A stretch of 64,000 nucleotides of DNA from Vespula vulgaris (GCF_905475345.1 NC_066591.1:1345001-1409000), one strand, 5' to 3'. Positions 13,577-27,267 are shown, numbered from the stretch's first letter. Numbers and translations: made by a program. Notes: generated from the letters alone by a model not told the origin.

Positions 13577-14135
13577 TACCTGTAATCAAGACAACGACCA
13601 TAAATTTCGTGACAACTGCGTATAGAACTACGTACATATACGTATTACTCATCCATCGAACAAACATGGCGTCAGTTTTACTATTAATCCTGTCGCGCAT
13701 GCGCACAACGCCACCTTGTACAACTGTTCTAAAAATATATAAATTATATCGAATAATTTTCGATTTTAATCGTTCCAAAAAAAAAGAATCGAGATATTAT
13801 AATAAATTATACAATAGATATATTTTACATATGCAAAAAATATCAAAACGATCAATGTAATTAATCGAAAAAAAATAATTGAATTAAAACATAGATCTAA
13901 AAAGGTAAGAAAAGTATTGAAGCAATCGATCGATATATTTTTTCCGACAAAAAGATTTGCATTTCAACAAGATATGCTAATTACCTGTAATAACAACAAG
14001 GACGTAGCTCTCGTAACAATTTAGTATCGTTTGACGACCAATCGGAATATCGACTCGATTTGCCAAAATCTTTTAAATTCCTACCGCACATACAGCGAGA
14101 GCCACTTTATAATTACGATATTCGAACGAACGCAT
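13577..14135 (-). repeat. Pair of exon-like diverged copies
   Basis: Two minus-strand blocks, 13577-13734 and about 13988-14135, align over about 150 bases and both end in ATTACAG followed by GTAATT, which reads as a splice donor. Shared landmarks are TAYAAAGGTGGC-like sequence, ATG(T/C)GCG and ACGA. One frame gives YKVAL..CA.G in both copies but is broken by stops, so these are either duplicated first exons of a non-coding transcript or remnants of a coding exon. The lower copy contains GCGCATGCGC, an NRF1-like promoter motif, at about 13695-13704. Confidence 0.35.
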
Positions 14136-14639
14136 CATTAAGATTAATACTTTATTGTAACAAATTATATATGAAAGTTATAATCCGATATATGTGTGTA
14201 CGTATATAAAGATAAGCTTGAAATACATGTATGACAAGAAGAATGATTAAGAACGCCATTAGCATTTATTGTAATATATATAATTTTTATCGGCGTTATT
14301 AATTATAAGAGAAAAAAAAAAAAGAAAGAAAAAAGATATTTCTATTAACAAAAAATTCCACGGATATTTAAATTCCGGGTAATATTTAAAATCGATAGAA
14401 AGAAATGATATGTAACATAAAGTAAAATATTTTTAAAGACATACGGAAAGGTCGATTGTAGGTCGAGTGCAACAAAAAAGGAAAGAAAGAGAGAGAGAGA
14501 GAGAGAGGGAGAAAAATTTGTATCCACTTAAAGATTACATATGAAAGAAATAATCGTATATCGTGCGTTGAATCTTATTATTCGCGTACTCGACAGAAAA
14601 TCGTTTGGCGATGAAACGATATAGATATATTATCTCGAA

Positions 14640-14676
<37 letters not shown>

Positions 14677-14881
14677 TTTTCGTTTTTAATTAAACCAGGA
14701 GAATATTATATTGTAATGACGCTGCTCGAGAAACTTCTAGCATAAGGATCGTCGCACTTTGAGTATGCGGGGATTAAACGGCACATTAATTGCAGGGCAG
14801 AGAACGTAGGCGCTTCGCACCTTGGAAGATTACTTGAATCTGAGAGTGCTTGATAATTTTATATGCAAACATCCTTTTTCA

Positions 14882-14925
<44 letters not shown>

Positions 14926-15360
14926 ATTCTCCCTCTTTTTCTTTCGTTCTGCGGTTTACGCCCTCTCTGTGGGAATGGCTGGTGAATCTTGGCACGTCGG
15001 AGGCTCCTCTTCGTCCTCGTTTTCAATTCGCATAGCACGTTTACTGCACGTTGCGGATTATTAGCTCGCGAACTCGATGTACTGGCCGCAATCGCGTCGG
15101 TAATTTTCGCCCAAGCCGCGCGGATTCGCCCGTTGCCGTTGCCATTGCCGTCTTTGAATCCACAAGTTGAATAATATTGCGGTGTCGCATTTTCAAAGAC
15201 GTAGAAAACATTTTCAACGCTTGCATCTCTATTCCGCCTACTTACATACATACGTGCATATATGTATAGTACGTAATATGTATGTAAGCGAAAGATCTCG
15301 CGTGATATCTTTCTATCATCATGATAAAGGCGATGTATATATATGTGTATGTGTGTGCGT

Positions 15361-15516
15361 GTTACTTAGATATATTTTCTCTAACGTTATAGTTATACCA
15401 TCTAATCTATACATGTATCTATCTAATCTATATATATGTGTGTGTGCATTTGTATATTTTCGGTTACATAGATAGATATATACTCTCTAACGTTGTAGTT
15501 ACACAATCTAATCTAT
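15361..15516. repeat. Two-copy direct repeat, about 50-bp core
   Basis: The block GTTACTTAGATATA...TCTCTAACGTT.TAGTTA followed by CATCTAATCTAT occurs at about 15361-15411 and again at about 15463-15514 with a few changes. AT-rich and GT-rich simple repeats lie between them. Confidence 0.7.
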
Positions 15517-15808
15517 TGAAATTTTCCTCGAAATATTTGAACGTATTCTTTAGAACGATATTGTGTGTGGAATTAAAAAAAAAAAAAAGAGAGAGAATAG
15601 AGAGAGAAAAGAAAAAAGGGAAAAGAATTAAGGAGCATTTCGTGTATCGTTCTTTATTTCGTTCGTTCGGTACGGTTCAACGAAATTAAGCGTCATTGTT
15701 TATGAGTGAATTCATCTTGATTGTCGATGACTAATGTCCAACGGCAGCTAACATAAGTCGGATAGTTGGATCGCGGTCATCCAGAAGTCAGACACCCAAA
15801 TGAGTGGA

Positions 15809-15810
<2 letters not shown>

Positions 15811-15850
<40 letters not shown>

Positions 15851-15899
15851 AGTAGAAATAGAAGAAAAAGAAGAAGAAGAAGAAGAAGAAGAGAGGAAG

Positions 15900-15930
<31 letters not shown>

Positions 15931-15931
15931 G
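15811..15931. repeat. (GAAA)n then (GAA)n purine run
   Basis: About 120 bases are nearly all purine on the plus strand, first GAAA units and then GAA/AGA units. Runs of this kind can form triplex DNA. A further (GAAA)n run sits at about 16371-16411. Confidence 0.85.
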
Positions 15932-16367
15932 GCCACCGCCACGTGAGAGCTCTTTAACGACCATCATCAATAACGCGAACCGACGTTGAAGAGGAAAGCA
16001 AAGAAACCAAAAAAAGAAATAAAAAAATAAAAACAAAAAAGAAACAACGAAACGAAAAAAAGAAAAAAAGAAAGCGGAAATAAAAGCAAAAGCAAAAAAA
16101 AGAAAAAGGAACACGAAAATCGATGCCTCGGTTAGTGGTGGGTGAGCCAATGGCTCGGCGATTTTTACCGCATCTCTTTTTTCTCTCTTTCTCTCTATGC
16201 AAGCCGGTAAATGGTGTTAATTAGTAAATTTGATTTAAGCCCAAACGAAGTGACCGGATAGGCGGACGCTCACGTGCGAGCCTTCCTCGGAACACGATGA
16301 TGTACGATCCTTGCGAAATATTTGACTGTCTTCCGTTCGAAGCTCGTTCTCTTTGACGCTTCTTAAA

Positions 16368-16411
<44 letters not shown>

Positions 16412-16973
16412 ATGGACGAACGAACGAAAGAAAGAGAGAGAAAGAAATGGGATTAAGAAGATCGAGAATCCTGTCAAGACTATAAATGACGATATGGTAG
16501 CGATTCATAGCTCTTGAACTTTGACGCCAGTCTAAATCTTTCATTATTATTATTACTTTTTTTTCTTCATTTTCTACATTTTTTTATACATCTTGTTCGT
16601 TCAAAAATAGTGAGGATAAAAAGGGAGAAAGATGGAGGTGTAGAGAAGGGTTGGCGACGGCGATGCCGATGGGGGAAATTTTGTTCTAATAAAGATACAA
16701 GATAGGTACATACAAAAATTATACGTTCCCGGTTCCGGCAAGGTGATTTTGAAATTCATGATCGGTAAAGATCGGTTTTAAACATAGTAACCGAGATCGA
16801 TCATCTGGTGAGGCAAAAGTATAATAAGTTTTTTGCACCATGTAACAACAAGTTAGACAATTATTATATAGGTAAGTACGTAAAAGAGTGGAACGGGATG
16901 TGTGGTTTGTGTTCGCGAAGAAAGATATTGTATGGGTTATCTACCTACAAGCTCTCACCTTCATTCGAAAAGA

Positions 16974-17005
<32 letters not shown>

Positions 17006-17507
17006 TTCTCTTTCATTCTCTCTTTCTCGTAGCGGGAAAAATTTACTTTTAATGGCAGTAGTAAGAGAGATGAGCGCACCTGCAAGAAAAAAAGAGAGAG
17101 AGAGAGAGAGAGAGATGGGAGAGGAGATTGAAGCGGTCGAGACAGGCGCGGATTTCGCTTTTTAATCGGAAGAAGATCTCTCTCTCTCTCTCTCTCTCTT
17201 CTACTCCTTCCTCTTCTCTTTCTCTCTCGGTCTTGAATTTCGGGTAATGACGCGTTTGCTACCGTAAAGAGAGAAGAAGAAGAAGAAGAAGAATAAGAAT
17301 AAGAAGAAGAAAGAAACTTGGCGAGGGTGGAGGAAGAGGAAAAGAAAGAGAAAGAGAGAAAGAAAGAGAGAGAGAAAAAAAAGAAAAAGAGAAAGAGAGA
17401 GAGAGAAGAAAGAAGGGCCGTTAATCGGTAGGCATTATCTCAATCACGTAAAACGGCAAAATTGCATTTACCTTTTTAAATGAATATTTGGAGGGGCCGT
17501 TGCTGCC

Positions 17508-17600
17508 ACCACCACCACCACCACCACCACCACCACCACCATCACCACCACCATCACCACCACCGCCACTGCCGCCGCCACTACCGCTGCCGCCCGCTAA
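17508..17600. repeat. (CCA)n run with CCG variants
   Basis: Tandem ACC/CCA units drift into CCGCCA and CCGCTG. A 116-codon frame starting at 17488 reads this as polyproline and continues into the GC-rich island to 17838. No domain, splice context or start context supports it as a gene. Confidence 0.8.
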
Positions 17601-17907
17601 GTTAATTTACAAAGGAATGCCGGGTAACGCCCTGTTCAACCTACCGGCCGCCGAACAAGTATTGTCCCGCCCCTGTTCAACCCTAAACGTGAGATACGCG
17701 CGTCAGGAGCGACCGTCTTCGAAAAAGGAAGAGATCAGCGGGATAAAAGAGAGAGCTACGGCGGGGAATGAAAGGGCGTTGGGACGAGGGAAAGGGAAAG
17801 AAGCATATGCCAATTATACCTACCTACCGGCTAAGTAACTAAACTTCAACGATCCAACAATTTTTCGGGGGACTATATACGAAGATATAAAAGTAACTAA
17901 AAGACCC

Positions 17908-17968
<61 letters not shown>

Positions 17969-18633
17969 CCTCTCTAATCTGCAATTTATTCTTTTTTCTT
18001 CTTTTTTTTTTGTTTTTCTTTTTTTTTCTTCTTTTTTTTTCTTCTTTTCCTTTGTCCTTAATATACGTAACTATATGTGTTTATATACGTATGTATGTAT
18101 ATATGTATTTATGTACGGGTAGTAATACGAAATTTATCTGTTAACTCACTGTAGTACTATAGTAGTATAAATGTATCTACTATACTCGTTATAGCTTACG
18201 ATTAAAAGATGTTAAGAATTCTGGAGAAGAAAAGAAGAAAGAAGAAGACGAGAATGAATTGAAATAAATCTAGTAAAAATATAGAGATGGACAGGTTGAT
18301 AGATCGATATGTAGATAGGTGGATAGATACTTATTGTGATGTATTAACGATAAACGATCTTATCAATTATTGGAAAGAACGATGTTCGTTCGATAAATGT
18401 GATCAAAACATTATCTGATTTAGGAAAGAATTCTTGTAAATTCTTGATAATTCATACATGATACTGGGTTCGTAATCTTGATTATCCAATCAGATAAATA
18501 AAAGAGAAGAAGGAGGAAGAGGACGAAGACGACGAAGATCAGTAAAAGCCCGTCCCCTACCTTCCACTATAAAGCAGATCCTTTGACTTAACAGATTATT
18601 CTTTCTCTCTTATCCTCTTCCTTTCTTGCTGTT

Positions 18634-18679
18634 GCTGTTGCTGTTGCTGCTGCTGTTGTTGTTGTTGTTGTTGTTGTTC
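18634..18679. repeat. (TTG/CTG)n trinucleotide run
   Basis: Mixed CTG and TTG units would be a run of about 18 glutamines on the minus strand, but the frame around it is only about 30 codons and has no gene context. The upstream TATAAA at about 18572 is the only promoter-like motif nearby. Confidence 0.7.
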
Positions 18680-19797
18680 CATGATCCAGCACGCTCGTAT
18701 CTCACTATCTGATAATTGGAGCGGTAATTACGCGATGATTAACAGAGATGGCTCCCGCGCATCGTGCCTCCTATGGTTTCTATCCTTTTCTCTCTCCCTC
18801 TCCCTTTCTCTCTCTTTCTCTCTCTTTCTCTTTCTTTCTCTTTCGAGCCCTTTGCCGATCCGTCGATCTTTCTACTTACCGAGATCAGAGATCGAAGATA
18901 GGTTCGTGCGCGAGCACGTTGATTCTCTCGGTCCTTATTTCTTTTCTCTTATTTTCCCCGGTTACGGTATCCCTCAACTCCCGTCTCAATATCGTCCCCA
19001 CTTCTTCACCATCCATCCGTCCATCCGTTCGTCTCATCGTTCGAACCCCTTCTCCTTCTCCTTCTTTCTCTCTTTCTCTCTCGTCGATCATCCTTCTTCT
19101 ACTTACTTCGTCATGCATCGTACGCCTCGTGATCGCTTATAAAAGCTTGCTCGCTCCTACCGATACGATCGGTATCGACGTTGAACGGATCCTCTTTAGG
19201 CTATGCGCGACCGTAATGCGAGAAGTGAAAAACGAGCGTAAATTTGTGGGTGGGGCGTCTACACAACGTAAAGGAAAGGGAAAGAGGGTAAGAGAGAGAA
19301 AGGGTAAGAGAAAGAAAGAGAGAGAGAGAGAGAATAAAATTTATTTTACCCTTATATCGTCGTCCTCGTTATTGACGTATAAAAATTGTAAAAGATCACG
19401 CACGAGATCGATGATTTACGGGGAACGATCCGTACAGATTACTCCCCCTCCCCTCCCTTTTGCTCCCTCGTTCCTCGTCCTCCGCTATCCCCCATCCTCC
19501 AACGTTTACTCTTCGACGTTTAAAACAAGATCCGTCAAAATCAGTTTTCTGCCGATCGATGGATACTCTTGTTATTTTTATTACCTGTCCCTATTTTTGT
19601 CTATTTCTTTTCTCTTTTCTCTTTACTTTTTCGTTATTATTTTTTCCTTCGTTTAATCGCGACGATTGAAAAAAGAAAAAGAGGAAGAAAGGAAAAAGAA
19701 GAGGGAAAAGAAAAGAGGAGGGAAAAAGGAAAGAAAAAAGAATAGAAAAGAAGGAAAAAAAATTGGTCGATTTTTTCGAGATCAAAACGGTGTAGGT

Positions 19798-19893
19798 TAT
19801 ACATAGGTAGATAGATAGATAGGTAAGGTAGGTAGGTAGGTAGATAGGTAGGTAAGTAGGTAGGTAGGTAGGTAGGTAGGTAGGTAGGTATAC
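19798..19893. repeat. (GGTA)n microsatellite
   Basis: Tandem GGTA units with GATA and AGTA variants. The Thr-Tyr-Leu-Pro repeats on the minus strand are artefacts of it. Confidence 0.9.
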
Positions 19894-20197
19894 GAGATCG
19901 ATAGAATATAAGATATATGTATACATAAGAATGAGAGTCCTCAAAGGAGGATTACTTAACTCCACTTACAAAGTACATATATCTCAAAGGGCCCCGTGCA
20001 ACAGGTAAAAGGAAGAGAGAATGGGTTAACAGGACGGGCGTGGCCGCGAGCCGAGCGCTCGAGTAACCCCTAAACGTCCAGTTAATTAGAGCTCGCATCC
20101 TCCTAGCGTTTCCTTTTCCTTTCTTTCCTCCTCCCACTATCCTTTAGCCACCGCCCTTTCCCTCTCTCTCTTTCTCTCTCTCTTTCTCTCTTCTTCT

Positions 20198-20229
<32 letters not shown>

Positions 20230-20466
20230 TCTATCTATCTATCTATCTCTTTCTCTCTCTCTCTTCTTCCTTTCATCTTCTATCCACCTTCCTCTCAAGG
20301 CAAGGATCGCGAGGAGATTCCTAATAACGCGGGCCAACCGTAATGAGGAGTAAACTAATTATTGGATGCTAGTTGGGCAGAGACGATATTTCACGTTCTC
20401 GCTGACAGGCCTGGCAGGAGCAACGCGAGAGAGAAAGAGAGAGAAGGAAGTTTCGTGTTCTCTTTT

Positions 20467-20504
<38 letters not shown>

Positions 20505-21341
20505 CTTCTTCTTCTTCTTCTTCTTCTTTTTTCGCTTCTTCTTTTACTTCTTCTTCTTCTTCTCTTTCACTTCCATCGGCTCGAAAAGACGTTGCGGAGG
20601 CAGCATCCCGAAGAAAAGCGGCTCGTAAACACGCTCGGCCGATGCCTAGGCGCTTAGCAATTTCGCTTCGAGAAGATAAAATGAACGCGGTTAAGAGCCG
20701 CGACTTCGATATCGGTACGCCATGAAATATATTGTAACTACAGTGATATGCAATAATGGTAAGGTGGTGGGGGATATACTTACCTAGTCTGTAAGTAAGT
20801 AAATAAGTGAATACTTATTTGCTGTTCCGTTTTCAAAGCAATTTTTCTTTTTTTCTTTCCACGTGTCGTTGTGTCGTCTTTTTCTCTTTTTCTTTGTCTC
20901 TTTCATTTTCTTTCTCTTTTTCTTTTTCTTCCTTACACGCAGAGAAATCATTACGATTTTATCGTATGGTCAATCGTAATTTATAAATAACTTACAAATA
21001 ATAAAAACTATTATTACAATAATTTTTTAGTAGGTTCATGAAAAATTACGCAGGGTGATAATATTCTAGGTGTAAAACATGAATATCGTAAAGAAGAAAA
21101 TTACGTAAGGGGAAAGAAAAGAGAAAAGAAAAAATATAAGAAAAATAACAAGCAAAAAAAGAAGGAGGATACGAAGACCCGGCGCTATTTCTTCGAGTTC
21201 TCAATAGTTTTACCAACTTTGTCGAACTTTAACCCTTTTTTTATTATTATTTTATTTCTATAAAATCTCGTAGATTTACCGCTGCAACTTTTTTCGTCAA
21301 CGTATACGAGCCTCTCGTTATTTATTTATTTCTTTCTTGAT

Positions 21342-21375
<34 letters not shown>

Positions 21376-21407
21376 TATAAATATACATATATATATATAT
21401 ATTTCTA

Positions 21408-21464
<57 letters not shown>

Positions 21465-23819
21465 TTTTCTCGGATTTCTTGGATTACGTAAAGCCGTCGT
21501 CTCCCGTCGTTTTCGCGCCTCGTAAAAAGTCCCGCTAATTATAGCCTCGCGCTGTTAATGCATAGCGGACAAAAGGGCGTTTCGGAATTTATTGAACTTT
21601 CTCTCCTTTTATCCGACAAAATTTATTCCGTCGGGATAGCTAACGTTGTTAATGTTCGTTTCATGCCGTGAGTTTCACTCGAATAACAGAGAATTGGCTA
21701 ATTAAGTGTGCAAATATTCACGCGCTTATATGCAGCGAGAGAAAGAGAAAGAGAAAGAGAAAGAGAGAGACATTTAAATACGAGAGACGAACACGTGCTC
21801 GTTTCTTCCTAATTTTCCCATTGGATTCCTTAATCTTTTTTTTTTCTTCTCTTTCTTTTCAATTTTCCTCTTTTTATTTTTTTCATGTTTTTTTCTCTTC
21901 TTCAATGAACACGAAACGATAAATAAATGATATTACATCTATGATATTACGGTCATTATTAAAGTAGAAGGGAGAATACGAAGGACAAAAGAGAAAAAGT
22001 AGAAGAAGAAGAAGAAGAAGAAGAAAGAAAATTAATTCGTCCGGTTTCTTCGAGAATAATGTTAAGAAAAAAAGGTAAGATAAAATAAAATAAAGTCAAC
22101 TTTACAACCTCCTATATTCGAAGATAAGGCAAGAATCGTATCGAGATCGCGTTTTCGTTTGTTCTTCTTCCCCGTTTATTTTTTATTATCATAAAACAAA
22201 AAAAAAGACAAAAAAGAAAAAAGAAAGAAAAAGAAAAAGAGAAAGAAAAATACACTCCCTCTTATCCACCTACGGATTCTATTCGATTATGAGAAAGGGA
22301 AGCTTGTAGCACGAGTCTCGATCGTGTTCGAAGACCATCGACATTCCTTATCCGATTATATTACACATTTTCCGTAATACGCCATTGTTTAAAACTCTCG
22401 TATCGTATTTTCTTTGTTATTACGTTGCACAGCTCGGTCGTATAATGTCCATCGTCGTCTCGAATGAGAGAAGGAAAAAAAAATGTCGTATGGGGCGGAG
22501 GAAAAGAGTAAAAAGGACAACGACGACGAAAAGAAAAAAATCTACGAAAAAAAAAAGAGATAATAAAAAAAGAAGATGAAAAACAAAAGGTACGTGGAAA
22601 GGGAGTTTTGTTTAAGGAGAGTCGGCGGGGATGATTGGAAATTTGGTGGGAGAAGGCAGCAAAGATTTCGAATGAAATATCGCGCTGAACGTATCCAATA
22701 GGTCGGTCTAATAGGAATAAACAATGTTATGAATTTAAACGACCCAGCTTGGCGCCACCATAACCTTATATTATCAAATTACGGGGGCTTATGCTTTGAG
22801 AGCTCTACGGGTCCTAGGTGCACGCCTCACGTGTCCACGACGCGTCGTAAACTCGGATGTTAACGGTAGGAACCCACGTTCTCTTTCTCTCTTTCTCTCT
22901 GTCTATCTCTCTTTCTCATTCTATCTCTTTCTCTCTGTCCCTCTCACACACTTTGAAAAACCTATTCGCGATGCACCACGGGGGGGTTGAATTTCAATTC
23001 GTGGTACAATAAAGAGCGAAGGAACGCGAACATTTTCGGAAAGGGAGAAGACGAACCATCGACGACACCGCAAATTTCAACCTAATAATATCCGTTTAAC
23101 TCACTTAGAAATGGGGAAATAAGGAAATTGGGAAATTAGGTAGAAAAATACTTGGAAGTCTTACTTGGAAATCCAATCGTTGTACTTCGAACGAAAATCG
23201 AAAGTAAATTTTATCCGATATATACTCTCCTTCCCCGCTCTCCGATTATCTAATTAGGCATATAGATTTATCGGTAGAGTTAAATCGAACGAAGGGAAAC
23301 AATAGAGAAAAATGTTAATACTTACGTTTGTACATAGATACATATATGTATTAGATTATACGTGTCGTAATTATCGTTAATTTCGTTATCTATTCGAGTG
23401 TATCCCTATTGGATAACGTTTATCGTTTGGTGGTAGATAAGCAAGTATTATATTATCACGTATACATACATAGGTAGATAGTGGTAAGGCATAGTAATTA
23501 ACTCGAAGGAGAGTAGGTTCCTCGTGGATCGTACGAAGGAGGTAAAGATGGCGCTTCGTATCACCTCTCTCGAATATTAAAAGGCCCTTCCAAGTAGTAG
23601 TAAGTACCTACTCTTTCTCCTTGTTTTTTTTTTTCTTTCTCTCTTTCTTTCTCTCTTTCTTTCTCCTCGCTTTATGAATACGAAATGAGGGCGTATTTGG
23701 AGGATGCTGGAGATTCTCTCTCTCTCTCTTTCTCTCTTCTTTTTTTCGTTCTTTTTCTCGCGAAGGGAAAAGCTTACGGTTTCGTAATAAATTGGGACGA
23801 AATCGTAAAGGAGCCATTC

Positions 23820-23868
<49 letters not shown>

Positions 23869-24346
23869 TAAAAGAGAATGAGAAGGACCAAGTGAAACAC
23901 ACGGGCTCTGCCAGCCTGCCGATCGTTAAAGAATAAAGAATGGTAATATTATGCCAAAAGAGAGAAGCCTTCTCCTCCTCCACGTAGACTTGAGGAGAGA
24001 CTAACTCTCCTCGGAGAACGCGCCATGGTCACCTGCTCGTGTATCGTTCAAAAGTGAACTTTGAGCCAGGTAGGGCGTGGACGCTCACAAATCAGGGAAG
24101 GAAACTTCTTAAGAACCTTCGATGTGGATTAATTATTCGACTTCGAGACGTCCGACAACAGGGGTTCGTCCTTGTGTTTATATTCTACTACTTCGACAAA
24201 TTTCTGACGTTTCGTAAACGACGAGAATCGAAAAAGAAAGATTGATCGATACCTACATTTTTCCTTTTTTTTCTTTACTTTCTCCCTCTTTCTTTTTCTT
24301 TTCGTTTTATTTTCCTTTCCATCTTTTTCTTTTTCCATATCCACAT

Positions 24347-24348
<2 letters not shown>

Positions 24349-24398
<50 letters not shown>

Positions 24399-24418
24399 GT
24401 ATATATATATATATATCT
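24349..24418. repeat. (TA)n-(TGTA)n-(TA)n composite microsatellite
   Basis: An alternating TA tract is interrupted by TGTA units and returns to TA. Confidence 0.9.
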
Positions 24419-24494
24419 GTCTGTTATTATATCTGTTAAGTGCAGAGAAACGATTAGGATCTCTAATCGTTTTTTCAACAAACGAAAGAACACA

Positions 24495-24525
<31 letters not shown>

Positions 24526-25321
24526 ATGGATATCTTTTGGAATTCATACGTGGTTCTACCTAAACGATTGGTAATCGAGTTGGAAGATATTCTCGTACGG
24601 TTACGCCCTCCCCTCTTTCTACTTCGTTCCATAAGAAATATAAAAAAAAAATAATAAAAAAAAAAGGAAAAAGAAATATAAATATAAGAGAGAAAGAAAG
24701 AGAGAAATAGAAAGGAAAAATTCGAGGTCCCATCGTCCTCACGATGGGAATCTTAATTTAATTAAGACGAACCCATTATTAAGAGCCACGTCCCGAAACG
24801 GTGATTAGAATTCTTCCCTTCTCGTAAGGCCACGGGGCACGGGATCGTAAGTCATAGCCTAGATTGAGAACAGACAGCTGGACGGAATTCGAAATTGACC
24901 TTTGCATCGGTGTATAATAAATTTCATTTGGATTATGTTATGTTCCTTCTCTTGAATTCGAAGACCCGACTTCCATCTACCTTGCGCCTTGTTTCTTCTT
25001 CCCTTTTTGATTTTTCTTTTCTTTTCTTTTGTTTTATGTATCTTTATTTCCTTTCTTTTTCTTCATTTTTTCTTTTTCTCCTTTTTTCTATTTATTTGTT
25101 TTCTTTTATTCTTTCTCTTCCTTTCCCCTCCTCCTTCTTCTTCTTCTTCTTCTTCTTCTCCACTTCTACTTCTTCTTTCTTTCTTTCGTTTTTTTCTTGG
25201 AGGGAGGGGTATATTTATTTTTTTTCTCTTTTCGCGACCCCAAAGGAATATAATTTACGGGAAAGAAATTATAAATATCGCGTGGTCCTCTCTTTCTCTC
25301 TCTTTCTTTCTTTCTTTCCCT

Positions 25322-25327
<6 letters not shown>

Positions 25328-25376
<49 letters not shown>
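25328..25376. repeat. (TC)n microsatellite
   Basis: A long uninterrupted TC run ends at TCTCCATG. Confidence 0.9.
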
Positions 25377-25378
<2 letters not shown>

Positions 25379-26209
25379 TTTTTTTTGCTCCTCGTTATTT
25401 ATAGTTATCATAAAATTTCGATGGGGCTCCGTGCTCGAACGGTCCCCCGTTCGAAATACTATCCTCGATTATCACAAATTGTTTATACGTCTTGTAAAAA
25501 ATTTTCTTCCATCGTATTTCTACGCTATTTAACAACAAATTCGTTTCGCGAAAGTTGACTTTTGTCGAATGTAAATAATATGTAAAAAAGTTAATGGTAT
25601 TATCAAGATGCGTTCGTTCATGTACCTATGAGCGATGGGAAATTAGCGTGGGTGTTTATATAATATCTATCCGTTAGCATATTCCAAGTTTCGATCGTGA
25701 TCAAGCCGTGATATCCATCCGGTATCTCTAGATGCAACTAGGTTTGCTTTAATGAACTCGTCAAACGGTAGGCGAGCATGTAAATTCTGTGACGTAGGAA
25801 TCGTGCGAGGTAACTAAATGCTAATTCGATCCTAGATACAAAACGCCGATGTGTCACGGTTAATTAATGCGATAAATAATTTTTGAATTAATTACACTAC
25901 TAGCTCTACGAATATTTATTTATCATAATTTTATTCTTTTATTCCTCGTGAACTAATTTTAATTGGATTTTTATTTCTATTGCCATTTTATAGTAATATA
26001 TATTTTATTAGCATTTTATTATTATTATTATTATTATTATTATATGGGAAGAAAAAAGACATGTAAAAAGAAATGTTTAATTGCAATTACGCGCGCACAC
26101 GCGTATACGCGCGAGATGAAGATAAAAAAAATAAAAAGATTATAACAGAGCAAGTGATACGAAGAAGGAAAATAATGGAAGAGTTAGAGAACTTTTTTCT
26201 TTAATTTTT

Positions 26210-26600
26210 TAATCAAACTTTTAACGATTACTGAAAAAGAGACCGATGAAAAAGGAAGAAAGAAAAAAAAAACGAACGAGAAAGTTAGAAATTCAGTACT
26301 TTTAATGATCATTAAAACTTCTTCCTTTAACCGTAATTAATTTTTGTTGTGACAAACAAAAACAAATAAAAAAAGAAAAAAAGACAGAAAAGACATGAGA
26401 AGGAGCAAAATTCAATTGTAAATGCGTTATATATTACAACGCGCAATAAGGATAATAAAAGGTTATAGTAATAAATAATATGAAAAGAGGAGAAAGGAGG
26501 AGGACAGAGAAAAAAAAAGGAAAAATGAATGGACAAGTTAGAAATGCAGTTCTTTTCAAACTTTTAATGATCACTTAAAAAAAGAGAGACAGGAAAGAGC
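26210..26600. repeat. Diverged direct repeat around AGTTAGAAATNCAGT
   Basis: AGTTAGAAATTCAGT with ACTTTTAATGATCATTAAAA (about 26283-26318) recurs as AGTTAGAAATGCAGT with ACTTTTAATGATCACTTAAAA (about 26537-26581). A weaker third copy of the CAAACTTTTAACGATTACT part lies at about 26214. Confidence 0.55.
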
Positions 26601-26947
26601 AACCCTCGGAAACAATTTGGTATTCTTACGAGCCCTACTCACGAAACTAATTCGATAACAATCACGAGTCTGGCATATTGTCGTCGAGTCGTTATACCGA
26701 GGACCGGAAAGTCTTGGAACAATTACCAACGATTATAATTACGTCGAACGAAATGACACCACCACCACTACCACTACCATCACTACCATCACCATCACCA
26801 TCACCATCACCACCATCACTACCACCATCATCACCCGGCTCGACGGTCACGAGTCGAGCGTGAAATTACCATCCCGCCTTTATGCTAATTCTCGTTTCTT
26901 TTTTATCTCTTATATACATTATATATATGTGTGTTTGTGTGTGTATA

Positions 26948-26983
<36 letters not shown>

Positions 26984-27174
26984 TATATATATATATATTG
27001 CTTCTAATATCTTCGACAATTCATTCCAACAGATAGAAACTATTATTCTGCTCGATTGCAGGCTATTATAATAGCATTCGTTATTTTGTTTCTTTTATTT
27101 TCTTTTTTTAATTTCTTTTCTTTTTCTTCTTCTTCTTCTTCTTCTTCTTCGTGAAGTCTCGTTAAGTGGCTCGT

Positions 27175-27267
27175 GAAATTTCAAAACGAACAGATTTTTA
27201 TTTGATTTAAAACGTCAAAAGAAAGAAGAAAAAAATAATTCTACGAATAATGATCGATCGTACAAAT
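27175..27267. repeat. Dispersed direct repeat, copy 1
   Basis: About 85-93 bases starting GAAATTTCAAAACGAACAGA recur at 28318-28402 with roughly 90% identity, judged by eye. Shared landmarks include ATTTTTATTT, ATTTAAAACGT, AAAAGAAAGAAGAAAAAAAT and AATGATCGAT. No terminal inverted repeats or target duplications were seen. Confidence 0.75.

Larger units (their letters stand above)
14650..21700. other. Spacer with GC-richer islands and microsatellites
   Basis: No convincing protein gene is present. Non-repetitive GC-richer islands lie at about 14700-14840, 14955-15180, 15690-15800, 17590-17840, 19970-20110, 20290-20420 and 20590-20720. They alternate with (TC)n, (GAAA)n, (GAA)n and (GGTA)n runs. 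Several islands contain TAATTA or TTAATTA sites, for example near 14787, 20079 and 20356. Confidence 0.45.
21700..26900. other. Spacer with islands, AT-rich stretches and microsatellites
   Basis: No protein gene is supported. GC-richer, non-repetitive islands lie at about 22740-22870, 24000-24140, 24720-24900 and 25590-25870. Long pyrimidine-rich stretches (about 24970-25400) generate Phe/Leu/Ser-rich frames that are not genes. A (CAC/CAT)n run lies at about 26755-26840. Confidence 0.45.

Noticed and set aside
13533..13860. Candidate membrane peptide frames on both strands
   Set aside because: The minus-strand frame does include the splice-like block, but its diverged partner copy at about 14 kb has stops in the same frame, so coding function is unlikely.
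17488..17838. 116-codon frame with polyproline start
   Set aside because: The N-terminus is a (CCA)n microsatellite and the rest is an island without similarity to known proteins or a clear promoter.
18748..19656. 302-codon plus-strand frame
   Set aside because: Its residues are mostly Ser, Phe, Leu, Arg and Lys from TC- and GA-rich sequence; it has no domain or splice context.
24895..25558. Phe/Leu/Ser-rich 169- and 189-codon frames resembling membrane proteins
   Set aside because: The apparent helices are translations of pyrimidine runs, and the same stretch is open in several frames.
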